From DATLXU01 sp035575515 (GTDB lineage: Bacteria; Acidobacteriota; Blastocatellia; UBA7656): a stretch of 64,000 nucleotides of DNA. This document shows positions 7,497 through 17,400 of this stretch, piece by piece; within the stretch, counting starts at the first letter, position 1, and each line of letters begins with the position of its first letter. The notes beneath the pieces are model-generated. The model did no database searches. It was not told where the DNA came from and was given only the letters and a program-made list of their open reading frames with translations. The position numbers and the translations under genes are program-made. The stretch spans positions 1-64,000 of the forward strand of contig DATLXU010000022.1 in NCBI GenBank assembly GCA_035575515.1, written 5' to 3'.

Positions 7497-8954
7497 ATGA
7501 ATCGAGAAGTGCTAAGACTGTGCAAAGCCGTGCGCGAGGCGGGAGGCCGCGCGATGCTTGTTGGCGGCTGGGTGCGCGATTACCTGCTCGGCATCGAGTC
7601 GAAAGATTTTGACATAGAAGTCTATGGTCTTGATCCCGCGCGGCTGCGCGCATTGCTTGAAACCATCGCTCCAGTGAATACTGTAGGAGAGCACTTCGCC
7701 GTCTATAAGCTCGTCTTTTATTCTTCGGACCGCGATTCATCGAGTGAGGGTTCTGATTCGTCTTCAGAATCTAATTACAAATCTGAGATTTCAAATTTGA
7801 AGACGCGGTCAAGTGAGCGATTCGAGATAGACGTGTCGCTTCCGCGCCGCGAATCAAAATCGGGGCGCGGCCACCGCGCCTTCATAATTGAAGGCGACCC
7901 GCAGATGACATTCGAGGAAGCTGTCCGCCGCCGTGACTTCACAATTAACGCGATTCTCTACGACCCGCTCGCCGATGAAATTGTTGACCCGTTCGGCGGA
8001 GTCGAAGACCTCAGGCGAAGAATTCTCAGAGCGGTCGCCGCAAACACTTTCATCGAAGACAGCCTTCGCGTGCTGCGGGCGGTTCAGCTCGCGGCGCGAT
8101 TTGAAATGACGATTGATTCGCAAACCGTCGAGTTGTGCCGCTCAATTGATCTTTCAGATTTGCCGCACGAACGCATCTGGGGCGAGATCGAAAAGCTGCT
8201 TATGCTCGCCGCGCGCCCGTCAATCGGACTTGACGCGGCGCTTAGGCTTGGCATGCTCGACAGACTCTTTCCAGAAATCCGCGCGCTGGTCGGCTGTCCG
8301 CAAAATCCAGAGCTTCATCCGGAAGGCGACACCTTCACTCACACAAAGCTCGCGCTTGATGAAGCGGTGAAGCTCGTCGGCAATCTACCAAAAGCGAAGC
8401 GCATAACCGCGATGCTCGGCGCGTTGTGTCATGATCTTGGCAAACCGCTTACGACTGAAATGATTGATGGCCGCATTCAATCAAATGGTCACGAGGAAGC
8501 AGGTGTTGAGCCTGCGATCAGGGTGATGGCAAGGCTGGGGCTTTACACGCTTGCGGGCTACGACGTGCGCTCGCAGGTCGTGGCGCTTGTGCGCGAGCAC
8601 CTGAAGCCGCGCGAGTTTTATGAACGTCACGACCGCGTCACCAACGGAGACTTTCGCCGCCTCGCCCGCCGAGTAGAGATTGATTTGCTCTATCGCGTCA
8701 GCAAAGCCTGCGCGCTTGGGCGCGGAGCGGCCTCGTCATCAACAGCCGAAGACTGGTTCATTGAGCGCGCCCGCGCGCTTGGCGTTGAGCATGGCCCACC
8801 AGAACCTCTGCTTTTAGGCCGCCACCTGATCGAAGCCGGATTTCAGCCCGGCCCTCGCATGGGCGAGATACTGCGCCACGTCTATGAACTTCAATTAGAC
8901 GATAAGGTCGCTTCGCTTGAAGAAGCCCTCGCCGCCGCCAGAAATTTTGTCTGA
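7497..8954 (+). CDS. cca: CCA-adding/poly(A) polymerase-family nucleotidyltransferase with HD domain
   Basis: The protein adds or repairs the CCA end of tRNAs (or part of it, as in split enzymes). The class II head domain shows GGWVRDYLLG at 23-32 and the metal-binding pair Asp37/Asp39 in KDFDIEV, then RRRDFTINAI (motif B) and the EDSLRVLRAVQLAARF helix. A second half carries an HD phosphohydrolase domain (ALCHDLGKP, then EHLKPREF). At 485 aa it is near the length of HD-containing CCA enzymes. Oddity: residues about 74-107, between two core strands, are a Ser/Glu-rich insertion (SSSEGSDSSSES) whose DNA is a heptad repeat palindrome. The frame is kept, and the downstream motifs are intact. The ATG has no strong ribosome site. 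Confidence 0.93.
   Translation: MNREVLRLCKAVREAGGRAMLVGGWVRDYLLGIESKDFDIEVYGLDPARLRALLETIAPVNTVGEHFAVYKLVFYSSDRDSSSEGSDSSSESNYKSEISNLKTRSSERFEIDVSLPRRESKSGRGHRAFIIEGDPQMTFEEAVRRRDFTINAILYDPLADEIVDPFGGVEDLRRRILRAVAANTFIEDSLRVLRAVQLAARFEMTIDSQTVELCRSIDLSDLPHERIWGEIEKLLMLAARPSIGLDAALRLGMLDRLFPEIRALVGCPQNPELHPEGDTFTHTKLALDEAVKLVGNLPKAKRITAMLGALCHDLGKPLTTEMIDGRIQSNGHEEAGVEPAIRVMARLGLYTLAGYDVRSQVVALVREHLKPREFYERHDRVTNGDFRRLARRVEIDLLYRVSKACALGRGAASSSTAEDWFIERARALGVEHGPPEPLLLGRHLIEAGFQPGPRMGEILRHVYELQLDDKVASLEEALAAARNFV
7759..7805. repeat. Heptad repeat R2 inserted in frame within cca
   Basis: The ends are a perfect 8-bp inverted pair (CGTCTTCA and TGAAGACG). The interior reads as 7-base units (TTACAAA, TCTGAGA, TTTCAAA, TTTGAAG), nearly identical to the intergenic repeat at 23951-23970 (18 of 20 bases). 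It encodes the Ser-rich insertion in the nucleotidyltransferase domain of the CCA enzyme. Confidence 0.75.
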
Positions 8955-8972
8955 AACCGAAAGCTTTTATGT

Positions 8973-9001
8973 TGACATACAACGGCATTAGCTATATCCT
9001 T
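8973..9001 (+). promoter_or_regulatory. Promoter of feoAB
   Basis: A perfect TTGACA is followed after 17 bases by TATCCT; a TATATC at 15 bases is the alternative. It is about 75 bases upstream of the feoA start and directly upstream of a Fur-like box. Confidence 0.55.
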
Positions 9002-9018
9002 CCGATGCTGGAGCAAAT

Positions 9019-9033
9019 TGAAATTCATTTTCA
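9019..9033. promoter_or_regulatory. Candidate Fur box upstream of feoAB
   Basis: TGAAATTCATTTTCA is a 7-1-7 inverted repeat matching 11 of 14 symmetric positions of the TGATAAT-N-ATTATCA Fur consensus. It lies just downstream of the predicted feoAB promoter, where iron-loaded Fur would block transcription. The iron-uptake context supports the call; binding is inferred. Confidence 0.5.
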
Positions 9034-9076
9034 TCTTTGGCCTTCATCCACCGGCCTTGATAAACGGGAGAACGGT

Positions 9077-9295
9077 ATGAGCCTGCTAGAGGCGGCGCAC
9101 AACAAGTTGTATCGAATAGAGAGTCTCGAAGGACCAGAAGCAGAATGCCGTCGGTTGCTCGATCTCGGCCTCACGCCGGGCGAAGAGATGGCGATAGTGC
9201 AATCGGTTCCGCTGGGCGATCCTCTGGTCGTGGCGGTGCGCGGAATGCGCCTTGCCCTCAGGCGGCGGGAAGCGGCCTGGATACAAATTGTATGA
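9077..9295 (+). CDS. feoA: FeoA, SH3-like accessory protein of ferrous iron transport
   Basis: This 72-aa cytoplasmic protein is the usual partner of FeoB. It has the FeoA SH3-like fold signature: a strand start, RLLDLGLTPGEEMAIV, PLGDPLVVAVRGMRLALR. The start at 9077 is chosen because GGGAGA lies seven bases upstream and gives the family length; the longer frame beginning at 8969 would add 36 unrelated residues and cross the promoter and Fur box. Its stop overlaps the feoB start (ATGA), so the two are translationally coupled. Confidence 0.92.
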   Translation: MSLLEAAHNKLYRIESLEGPEAECRRLLDLGLTPGEEMAIVQSVPLGDPLVVAVRGMRLALRRREAAWIQIV

Positions 9296-11289
9296 GCGCA
9301 ATAAAAGAGGCCGCTCCTGAAGCCGCGCCTGAAATCAACAAATCAATCCTTCAACAGACAGAGCTTGAACCCAAGCAGTTGACGGTCTGCCTGGCAGGAG
9401 TGCCTAACGCCGGAAAGACCGCGATGATGAACGGCCTCACGGGTGGCGGATTTCACACGGCAAATTATCCCGGCGTGACCGTCACGCTCTCGCGCGGAAA
9501 GAGCCGCGCGGAGCTTGGGCCGCAGGTCACTCTGATTGACCTTCCCGGTGTGCATAGCACTGTCGCTGTCTCGCCTGAAGAGGAACTCGCTTGCAAGGTA
9601 ATCGAAGGCAACCATCATTCGATTCAACCAGACGCGTTGATAGTTGTGGTTGATGCGACTCAACTTGAGCGCCATCTGAAATTTGCCGCCTTCGTCGCGC
9701 GACAGGGCAAACCCATAATCATCGCGCTCACGATGATGGATTTGCTGCCGCAGACGAATCAGTCGGTCAGCGTGAAAAAACTCTCTGACGCTTTGCGCAT
9801 TCCAGTTGTGCCGGTTGACGGGCGAACCGCGTGGGGCGTTGAAGAGTTGATGGCGACGCTGCACCGGGTAATTAATGAGCAGCCCTCAAATCAAAACGCG
9901 CTCGCGGAACTTCCCGATGACCCGGTTGCCGCTTACCGCGCGTTGCGCGACCTGCTCGACGCGAGCGGTGCGATACGGCGAAGCAATCCGCTTGTTACGG
10001 TGAAGGATTCCTTCACGGCCCGCATTGACCGGGTGGTGCTGCATCGCTTCTTTGGCTTTCCGATTTTCTTTGGAGTGCTGGGGCTGTTGTTCGCTTCGAT
10101 CTTCTGGGCCGCGCAGCCCTTCATGGACCTTGTTGATTGGGGCTTCAAAGAGTTGAGCCAGCTCGCGCTCAATGTTTTGCCCGAAGGGATTTTATCGAAT
10201 TTCATCGCGAAGGGATTGCTCGGCGGAGTCGGCGCGGTTGCGGTCTTCTTCCCGCAAATCGTCATCCTCTTTTTCCTGATGACCCTGCTCGAAGATTCAG
10301 GCTATTTGTCGCGCGGCGCGGCGCTCGTGGATCGCCCGCTCTCTTATCTTGGTTTGCACGGGCGGTCATTTGTGCCGATGCTTTCGGGCTATGCCTGCGC
10401 GATACCGGCGGTGCTTGCGGCGCGTACGATTCCGTCACGGCGCGAGCGGTTGCTCACGATATGGATCATTCCGCTGATGAGTTGCAGCGCGCGCCTTCCC
10501 GTTTATGCATTGCTGCTTGCGGCATTGCTTCCGGGCGCGGCGGGCAAAGCGGGGCTTGCGCTCGCGGCAATTTACATTTCGAGCTTGCTTGCAGGAGCAT
10601 TGACCGCAGGCATCATCAGCCGGTTCATCCTGCGCAAGCGGACAACGTCGCTGCTTGCGATGGAGATGCCCGTCTATCGCAAGCCGCTTCTGAAGCCGAC
10701 GCTGAGAATTACCTGGACGCGCTCGTCCGCATATTTGAAACGCGCGGGCGTGCCTATCATCATCATCTCATCGTGCCTGTGGCTGCTGTCGAATTTCGGG
10801 CTTGGCTCGCGTCAGCCTCAATCTGCAAACGGCCAGCCTCGACCTGTAATCGCGCCGAGCCATCTTGATAATTCTTTTGCCGCGCAGATCGGACAGACGA
10901 TGGAGCCTGCGCTGCGACCGATGGGCGTGGACTGGCGCGTCGGCGTGGGGCTGATCTCGGCGTTCGCCGCGCGCGAAGTCTTCGTCTCGACGATGGCAAT
11001 TGTATTTCATATAAGCGATGACGAAGACGTTGACCAGCAAGCCATTCTCGACAACATGCGCGAAGCAACTTTCGCCGGATCGTCCCAGAAAGTTTTCACT
11101 ACGTCTAGCATCATCGGATTGATAGTCTTTTTCTTCTTCTCGCTGCAATGCCTTTCGACGGTCGCAGTTGTACGCAGCGAAACCGGCTCGTGGCGGATGG
11201 CGGGCCTTCAAGTTCTTTTCTACACGAGCCTCGGCTATCTGCTCTCTGTCGCCACAGTTCAGGTCTTGCGCCTGATGGGCGTGCAATGA
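9292..11289 (+). CDS. feoB: FeoB, GTP-gated ferrous iron transporter
   Basis: FeoB takes up Fe(II) through the inner membrane. The cytosolic G domain has G1 GVPNAGKT (36-43), G3 DLPGV and G4 TMMD (a variant of NxxD). A helical GDI-like linker leads to the membrane part, which holds two Gate modules, a conserved SGYACAIPAVLAAR with a Cys likely in the pore path, and SAFAAREVFVSTMAIVF. About eight membrane helices are visible. At 665 aa it is slightly shorter than E. coli FeoB. The start at 9292 overlaps the feoA stop; the in-frame ATG at 9145 lies inside feoA and is rejected. No feoC is seen after it. Confidence 0.96.
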   Translation: MSAIKEAAPEAAPEINKSILQQTELEPKQLTVCLAGVPNAGKTAMMNGLTGGGFHTANYPGVTVTLSRGKSRAELGPQVTLIDLPGVHSTVAVSPEEELACKVIEGNHHSIQPDALIVVVDATQLERHLKFAAFVARQGKPIIIALTMMDLLPQTNQSVSVKKLSDALRIPVVPVDGRTAWGVEELMATLHRVINEQPSNQNALAELPDDPVAAYRALRDLLDASGAIRRSNPLVTVKDSFTARIDRVVLHRFFGFPIFFGVLGLLFASIFWAAQPFMDLVDWGFKELSQLALNVLPEGILSNFIAKGLLGGVGAVAVFFPQIVILFFLMTLLEDSGYLSRGAALVDRPLSYLGLHGRSFVPMLSGYACAIPAVLAARTIPSRRERLLTIWIIPLMSCSARLPVYALLLAALLPGAAGKAGLALAAIYISSLLAGALTAGIISRFILRKRTTSLLAMEMPVYRKPLLKPTLRITWTRSSAYLKRAGVPIIIISSCLWLLSNFGLGSRQPQSANGQPRPVIAPSHLDNSFAAQIGQTMEPALRPMGVDWRVGVGLISAFAAREVFVSTMAIVFHISDDEDVDQQAILDNMREATFAGSSQKVFTTSSIIGLIVFFFFSLQCLSTVAVVRSETGSWRMAGLQVLFYTSLGYLLSVATVQVLRLMGVQ

Positions 11290-11599
11290 CAGCCCGTTTA
11301 TCAACAGAATCATCAGTTGAATAATTTGCCAGTTCCTCTTTGCTATTAATTTGAGGCAGAGCTAGAATGGCGGTACAGAGGCGGCAGGAGGCAAGTTGTG
11401 GAAACGACTGTCATTGACCCAACCAATATTGAATCGAGATATACGCCCGCTCCTTATTGTCTTCATCCTGAAATACTGACTCACACAGAAGAAAAAACGG
11501 CACAACTCAGCACTGGGCTTCGTAAGAAGTGGCGTTGAACTTTGGTAATCACTAATTGGCCTCAAATGGCTCAAACCGCAGAATGGGGAGGGCACTGAA
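11290..11599. other. 310-bp gap between feoB and a membrane-protein gene
   Basis: No strong terminator or heptad repeat was seen. The only candidate is a short ORF with a good ribosome site at 11398. Confidence 0.5.
11398..11538 (+). CDS. Possible 46-aa small ORF
   Basis: A GTG start follows AGGAGG by six bases, a near-ideal ribosome site in an otherwise empty gap. The 46-residue product is polar (it includes PYCLHPEILTHTEEK and ends KKWR) with no membrane helix and no family I recognise. An overlapping TTG-started frame of 27 codons would use the same ribosome site. The Shine-Dalgarno match is the only evidence. Confidence 0.25.
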   Translation: METTVIDPTNIESRYTPAPYCLHPEILTHTEEKTAQLSTGLRKKWR

Positions 11600-12277
11600 A
11601 TGAAAGATCGCATCAAATGGATTCTGGTAGGAGTTGGCTTCACGTTTGGCATTCACGTGGTCATCTCTCTGATCTTCACCGGCATAGCCCTAAGCGTTGC
11701 CTCAAGCGGGTCAACCGTCGGCGAATCCACATTTCCCGTAGCAGCTTATGGCTTGACGCTCGGTTCATTTCTAATAGGCGGCTTTGTCGTTGGATGGATG
11801 AGCGAAGAGTTGCGCGTGTTGGATTCGCTCATAGTGGCAGTTGTGGCGATACTTCTGAGCGCGCTGGTCTATTTTCTGTTGCCTTCGGGCAACAAAGGTC
11901 AGTTTGTGAGCGGTTTCTTCTTCACCGATGCTGTCAATGCTCTGGTGTATATAGTTCCGGGACTGATAGCAGCGGCGATTGGCGCTTACTGGGGCTGGCA
12001 CATAACGGTCCCTCAGGAGGGCGTTGTTGACCGAATAGCATTACTGCTGGGGCTAATCGGGGCCATCGTAGGGCCGTTTGTGCTGCTTGCTTTGGGCGGC
12101 GGCGACCCGACGAATCCAAACGCGCGCAGCCTCCCATGGTATTTCCTGCTGATTGTGATTGTGCTTGTGGTGGCAATTGTCGGAGTAGGATTTGTACTCT
12201 TCACGCGCGAATCTCATTACGACGAGGAGATATCAATCAGCCCTGAGCACCACAGGAACGAAGAGGTAAAAGGCTGA
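11600..12277 (+). CDS. Integral membrane protein, about six helices, unknown function
   Basis: The function is not recognised. The 225-aa product has a hydrophobic helix at 8-33, further helices at about 46-66, 72-94, 105-130, 143-165 and 175-200, and a charged C-terminal tail (about 205-225, rich in Glu and His). Several helices are Gly/Ala-rich with Gly spaced every three or four residues. No catalytic or transport motif is visible. GGGAGGG precedes the ATG by seven bases, a strong start. It is convergent with the kinase gene, with repeat R3 across the junction. It may be an uncharacterised small membrane family; no homology claim is made. Confidence 0.7.
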   Translation: MKDRIKWILVGVGFTFGIHVVISLIFTGIALSVASSGSTVGESTFPVAAYGLTLGSFLIGGFVVGWMSEELRVLDSLIVAVVAILLSALVYFLLPSGNKGQFVSGFFFTDAVNALVYIVPGLIAAAIGAYWGWHITVPQEGVVDRIALLLGLIGAIVGPFVLLALGGGDPTNPNARSLPWYFLLIVIVLVVAIVGVGFVLFTRESHYDEEISISPEHHRNEEVKG

Positions 12278-12280
12278 GTC

Positions 12281-12453
12281 GAAGATCGGAAAGTCGGAGA
12301 ATCAGGAAATTCGGAGAAAAGAAAAAACTTGTTCGCTGTCTCTCTATATCTTCTCTGTTTCGCTGTTCCGCCAATCGCCTGACTCTTTGGTTCTACGTTT
12401 CCCAGCTTCTCCGACTCTCCGATTTTCCGATTCTTCCCGTCCCTGACTTTCTG
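12281..12453. repeat. Octad inverted repeat R3 running into the kinase gene
   Basis: The left arm (12281-12320) reads as 8-base units such as ATCGGAAA and GTCGGAGA. The right arm (12407-12453) carries the complements (CTCCGACT, CTCCGATT, TTCCGATT). The left arm is intergenic, while the spacer and right arm are the last 110 bases of the kinase coding sequence, giving its Arg/Glu-rich tail. Confidence 0.8.
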
Positions 12454-14437
12454 TTTCGCCCTCGCGCTGCGTGACGCCGCCTATGCGGCGAAGGTCGCGC
12501 GCTACCTCGGAGGCTGATTGATAACGCTCGGCGGGGTTCTTTTTGAGCATCCGCTCTATTATTTGGACAAGCGGATCGGGCGCGTCTTTGCGATGCTTCT
12601 TGATTGAGGTCGGCGTGCGCCTGTTTATAAGCTCGATAGTTTGAAAATAAGTCTCACCGTCAAACGGCAGCCTTCCCGTCGTCATTTCATAAAGCACAAC
12701 GCCGAGCGAAAATATGTCCGACAGGTGCGTCACTTCGCTGCGCCCCGTCGCTTGCTCCGGCGACATATAATTTATCGTTCCCAACAGCACGCCCGATTCT
12801 GTCAGCCGCGTCTTGGTTACCTCGCGATTCAAAACAGGCACGGGCTTGGCCAATCCGAAATCGAGCACTTTAACCTTGCCGCGCTCGGTAATCATTATGT
12901 TCGACGACTTGATGTCACGATGCACAACGCCCTGTTCGTGCGCTTCCGAAAGCGCGTCAGCCGCTTGGGCGCCTACTTCGATTATGGTCTTGAAATCCAT
13001 CGCCCCGTCTGATACGCGATCCGCAATCGTTTCGCCTTCGACATATTCCATAACAATGTAAGGATTGCCCGCCGCTTCGCCTATCTCGTAAATCGTCGCG
13101 ATGTTCGGGTGATTGAGCTTCGACGCCATGCGCGCCTCTCTGAGGAACCGTTGCTTCATCGTCTCGTCTTCGATGTATTTCGACGCGAGCACTTTGATCG
13201 CTACGGTGCGGTGAAGGTCCGTGTCGTAAGCCTCGAAGATTTCGCCCATGCCGCCTGACCCGAGCGTGCGGCGAATGTCGAATCGCCCGATGTGCCCTTC
13301 AGGCTCGAGGAGTGGAGGCGCGATGACTTTTTCAGTCTTGCCGTCGTGAACAGCCATCGCCGCGCGGTCTGTTTCTTTCAATTCGGTGGTGATGATACGG
13401 GGGCGCGAGATTACTGTCGAAAACAGCGACGAGAAGAGGCGCGGCCCGCGGTCGTCTTCGATGAAGTAGCCCGCGCGCTTGAGGTCTTCGTAAGTCTGCT
13501 CCTGCTCTTTTTCGACGCGCCCGTCTTCGGCGAAATCGCGAATCGCGCGCCGGAAGCTGTCGTTCATGTGATCCCAGATGAATCGAAACTGCCCCTTCGC
13601 TTCGTCGAGGAATGTGGCTTCTACTTCTTCGCGGTTCAGCTTGCCATCGTTTTCGAGCAGGTAATCGAAATAGGCGGAGCAGGCGATTTGCAAAAAGTAT
13701 GGAAAGTAACCCGCGATTTCTATTATGCGTCGACTGTAGCCTTCAAGCGGAAGGCCCGCTTCCGCCGACGGGCGCGTGATTAGCTCAAGCGATTCCTTGC
13801 GGGTGAACGCGCGAAGAAAGACGTTCGTGAAGATGTTGAAGAAAGGCGAATCCGCGATGAGCTGCGTGTAGCAAAGCTCTTGAAGGTCGCGCGCAGAGCT
13901 TGTCACGTATGCGACATCGTAGTTGTTTGCTATAGAGCGGAGAAACGAATAGAACTCAAGATCGAATGCGCGGTTAGTCGTGATTGCGTCGAATTCATCC
14001 ATCAGGATGATGAGCTTGCGTCCTTGCCGTCGAAAGTTTTCGAGCACGGCGCGAACCGAATCGAACGTAGGCTCAAGCCGCGTGAAAGATTCCTCGCCCG
14101 TCTCTTTCGCAAGCAGCGCGAACAATTCCCTGAAGAATTCTGTGAGCGTGATTCGCCGCTTCTGTTGAAGGTCAATGAAGGCAAAGGCGTAAGCCTCAGG
14201 GCGGTCAAGAAAGCGAGCGCGCACCTGCGGATGGCTGATGTAGTAAAGCAGCGAGGACTTGCCGATGCGCCGCTCGCCGACGACCGAGATGGATTGGGGC
14301 CGCGATGCAGCGATGCGCGAAAATATCTTGGACACTTCGCGGGCGCGCCCGAAAAACTGCGCCGGGTCCTTGATCGCAACGCGATTCAGGTATGGGTTGC
14401 GCGGCGTTGAGTAATCGGTTGAATCCATGCGAATCAT
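12344..14437 (-). CDS. Fusion of a STAND-like P-loop ATPase and a Ser/Thr protein kinase
   Basis: A soluble 697-aa signalling protein. Residues 1-350 form an AAA/STAND-type ATPase: an N-terminal NPY...FFGR motif, Walker A GERRIGKSS (54-62), Walker B LIILMDEFDA (141-150) and a C-terminal winged-helix-like region. Residues about 384-650 are a complete Hanks-type kinase with glycine loop GSGGMG, Lys414 in VAIKVL, HRDIKSSN (505-512), DFG (525-527) and an APE-like SPE. No membrane helix is present. The last 40 residues are low complexity and encoded by repeat R3. It starts 7 bases after the propeller-ATPase gene, whose ATPase is clearly paralogous (same NPY, FFGR and GERR motifs). The pair is probably one signalling unit, with ATPase contact controlling the kinase (inference). 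Confidence 0.9.
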   Translation of the reverse strand: MIRMDSTDYSTPRNPYLNRVAIKDPAQFFGRAREVSKIFSRIAASRPQSISVVGERRIGKSSLLYYISHPQVRARFLDRPEAYAFAFIDLQQKRRITLTEFFRELFALLAKETGEESFTRLEPTFDSVRAVLENFRRQGRKLIILMDEFDAITTNRAFDLEFYSFLRSIANNYDVAYVTSSARDLQELCYTQLIADSPFFNIFTNVFLRAFTRKESLELITRPSAEAGLPLEGYSRRIIEIAGYFPYFLQIACSAYFDYLLENDGKLNREEVEATFLDEAKGQFRFIWDHMNDSFRRAIRDFAEDGRVEKEQEQTYEDLKRAGYFIEDDRGPRLFSSLFSTVISRPRIITTELKETDRAAMAVHDGKTEKVIAPPLLEPEGHIGRFDIRRTLGSGGMGEIFEAYDTDLHRTVAIKVLASKYIEDETMKQRFLREARMASKLNHPNIATIYEIGEAAGNPYIVMEYVEGETIADRVSDGAMDFKTIIEVGAQAADALSEAHEQGVVHRDIKSSNIMITERGKVKVLDFGLAKPVPVLNREVTKTRLTESGVLLGTINYMSPEQATGRSEVTHLSDIFSLGVVLYEMTTGRLPFDGETYFQTIELINRRTPTSIKKHRKDAPDPLVQIIERMLKKNPAERYQSASEVARDLRRIGGVTQREGETESQGREESENRRVGEAGKRRTKESGDWRNSETEKI

Positions 14438-14444
14438 TAGGATT

Positions 14445-17400
14445 CTAAAGCGTTCTCACCTCTTTGACCACCTGCCAGATCGAATGCGAGCGGCGAATCC
14501 ATAGCCGGAACAAATCTATCTTGAAGCGGAATCCGTCAGTCGCGTCTTTCTCTAACAACTCGCGGCGGAACATCTCTTCGAGCGTCAGCCGAATCGTGTT
14601 CTCCGAAAGATGCACAGGATACTCGTTCAGCTTCACAGACGCGCGAAGCGCGCCCGCCGTCGCAAACGCATCTCCGTCAGCGAGCGTTTCGGCCAGCAGC
14701 GATAGCACCAGTTTCTCGTCGTCCGAAAGCGCATCCCAAGTGTAGATCATCTGCGGCAGCGGGTTGTCAACTATCTCCGCAATCACCTGTTTGAGGTCAG
14801 CCGCCGTCACCCAGTTCTGCTCGTGCTCGTTCAGATAATCCACAGTGTTCTGACAGATCACCTGCGTGTAAAACGGCTGCCCGGCTGTGAGCCGGTAAAT
14901 CGCGTCCACAACGCCGCGTCCGTAAACCACGCGGTCGGCAACAGGCTCGGTTATCAACCGAACGGTGTCTTTTTCGGATAAGAAACCGACTTTGCGAAAC
15001 AGCGACCGCCGCAGCAGCTCGCGCCAGTATTTTTTGTCTCGTTCTTCAAGTCGGCGCGAGCCTGTGAACATCAGCGCGAGCCGCTCGCGGTTGTCCATCA
15101 GCCCCGCCAGAAAAGTGAATAGCTCAGGCGACAGCTTCCCTTCGTCAACCTTGCCTTCCATCAACTCGTATTCGTCCATCAGTATCAGCAGCGTGCGGTC
15201 GCCGATTGAGGCAAGCACTTCGTCGAGAAAATCCAAGAAGACAGGATAAGGATTTCGCCCACCGAACTCAGGCACAGGGATGCGCGGCCCACTCGCTTGC
15301 GACAGAATCGTTCGCGCGCCGCTGGTTGAAGATGCCTCGCCGACTGTTGCCGCGACCCTCAGGCCATCGCTGCTGCTCAGGTCTTTGTCAACTGCTGCGT
15401 CAACGGCGCGGCTGTTTGCGCGAGCGACCGAATCAGCAATCAATCGAGATATGCGCGCAAAGAATTCAGAGTCTGACGCGATGACCATCTCCTGCAAGTC
15501 AACGAAGACCGGAATGAAGCGCGAGCCTAATCGCCCGTTGAGCACCTGATAAAGAATCGAGCTTTTGCCCGCTCGCCGCTCGCCGCAGAAAACTATCACC
15601 ACGCCCTGACTCACGCCTTCGAGCTTCGTCCGCACGTAACGGAAATCGTCTTCGCGCCCGAAGAACATCTTTTCGCTGCGAATGGGATTGCCGACAATAT
15701 ATGGGTTCGGTTCTATCGGAACATAATTGCGCAGATGTCGCGGCAAAACGTATTCGCGTTCGCGCAGGCGGTGCGCCACGAAAACGGCTCCCAGAGCCAC
15801 TATCAAGGCTCCGACCGCGAGCGCGTAAAACCACCATCGCTTCCACAGCGGCGGCTCGACGCGTAGCGAAATCGCTACGGCGGGCGCGTTTGCTCCGTAC
15901 AGATCGCGATTGAGCGCAATCAACTCGAAAGTATGAGCGCCTTCATCAAGGTCTAATCTTGAAATCTCGCGCTCGGCTTCCTGCTGAGCTGGCAGCGCCT
16001 GCCACGCTTGATTACCATCGTTTGCATTCAAGCGATAGAGGTATCGCACCTGCCCGCTCGCGCTCGCGGCGATGAGATGGAAAGTCACCTTGTGCCTTCC
16101 ATAAGGAACGCTGTAGAGGCCAGTCTCTTCGGGCGCATCGGGTTTGTCGTCAACATCGAGCGACACCTGAGCCGATGGCGCAACCGTCACGGGGACGTGT
16201 CGCACGACGCCTTTGTCTGTTGCAATCCAGATTCGCTTCCGACTGTCTTCGTAAAAAGAATTGATGCGGCTCGCCGTCAGCGCGAATACGTCACCCGAAT
16301 AGACGGTCGAAATGACGTGGCCGCCGACCGTGACGAATTTTTTGACCTGGCCCGCATCGGTTCCCGTCCACAGAAATCCATCGCGGTCAATGAACATCGC
16401 GCTCGTCGGCTCGCTGTCGAATGTAGAAAACGAGGGACCGCGTTGCGCGCTCGTGTCATAGGCTTGAACGCCTGCGCGCGTGGCTATTAACAATTTGTCG
16501 TTGAACCTGATGATAGAGCGCGTGTCGTTGTCAGCCAGTCCCTGAGTTGCATCAATCGTTTGAACCTCGCTCGTTGATGGGTCGAAGCTCTTTACGCCCC
16601 GCTCGGTTGAAAACCAAAGCCTCCCATCCGAATCTTCAAAGACATGGCGCACGTCATATCCCGCGAGCGTCGAAAGATTCGTCAGTTCGCCGTTTCTGAA
16701 TATGGTCGCTCCTTTCGTTGTCGCAAGCACGACGGTGGAGCCGCCTGCAACGCTCGCAACCCATCGAATGTTGTTTGACGGAAGGCGATTGTCGGTAAAT
16801 TGCGTGAGGCTCTGACCGCTCAATCTCAACACGCCCTGCTCAGTCGCGAACCAGACCGTTCCTTCGCTATCGAACGCAACAGCACGCGCGCTTAAAGAGC
16901 TGTATTGCTTAATCGCTTCGAATCGCTCGGATGCATCAATGCGCGCAACCCCTGTCGCGGTGAAAAACCACAGGCCGCCCTGTTCGCGCCCGCCGACGCC
17001 AGCCGGCAATTCGACTACAGCGCGCACATCGTTGTCGGGCAGCCCGCGGCTCGTCGTGAAATTGACGAAGCTGTAAAAATCAGAAGCGACAGCGCCGTTA
17101 TCCGTGCCGAACCATACCTGCCCTTCGCGGCAGGTGAAGACCGCAGAGATCGAATCGCGCTCAAGGAATCCTATTCGCTGAAATTCATTTCGCGCTGCGT
17201 CGTACAACAGCGCGCCGCCCGTAGAGAGCGCAAACCATATTCGGCCCGCGCCGTCTTCGCTTATCGCACGCACCGAAAGACCTTCAGGCAGCTTTTCGTA
17301 TCTCTGCTGAGCGCCGCCAGCAGGACTGCTCAGGCGATTGCCGTCATAGCTGAACACGCCCCTGCTCGTCGCAATCCACACGCGGCCCGGCTTGTCAACA

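Noticed and set aside
9145..9291. Upstream in-frame ATG for feoB
   Set aside because: It lies inside feoA. The ATGA overlap at 9292 and FeoB length fit better.
12281..12320. Repeat arms as simple intrinsic terminators
   Set aside because: Most arms are long, imperfect and lack a T-run; only the structures at 1497, 24694, 27528, 33430, 48184 and 48263 look like terminators.
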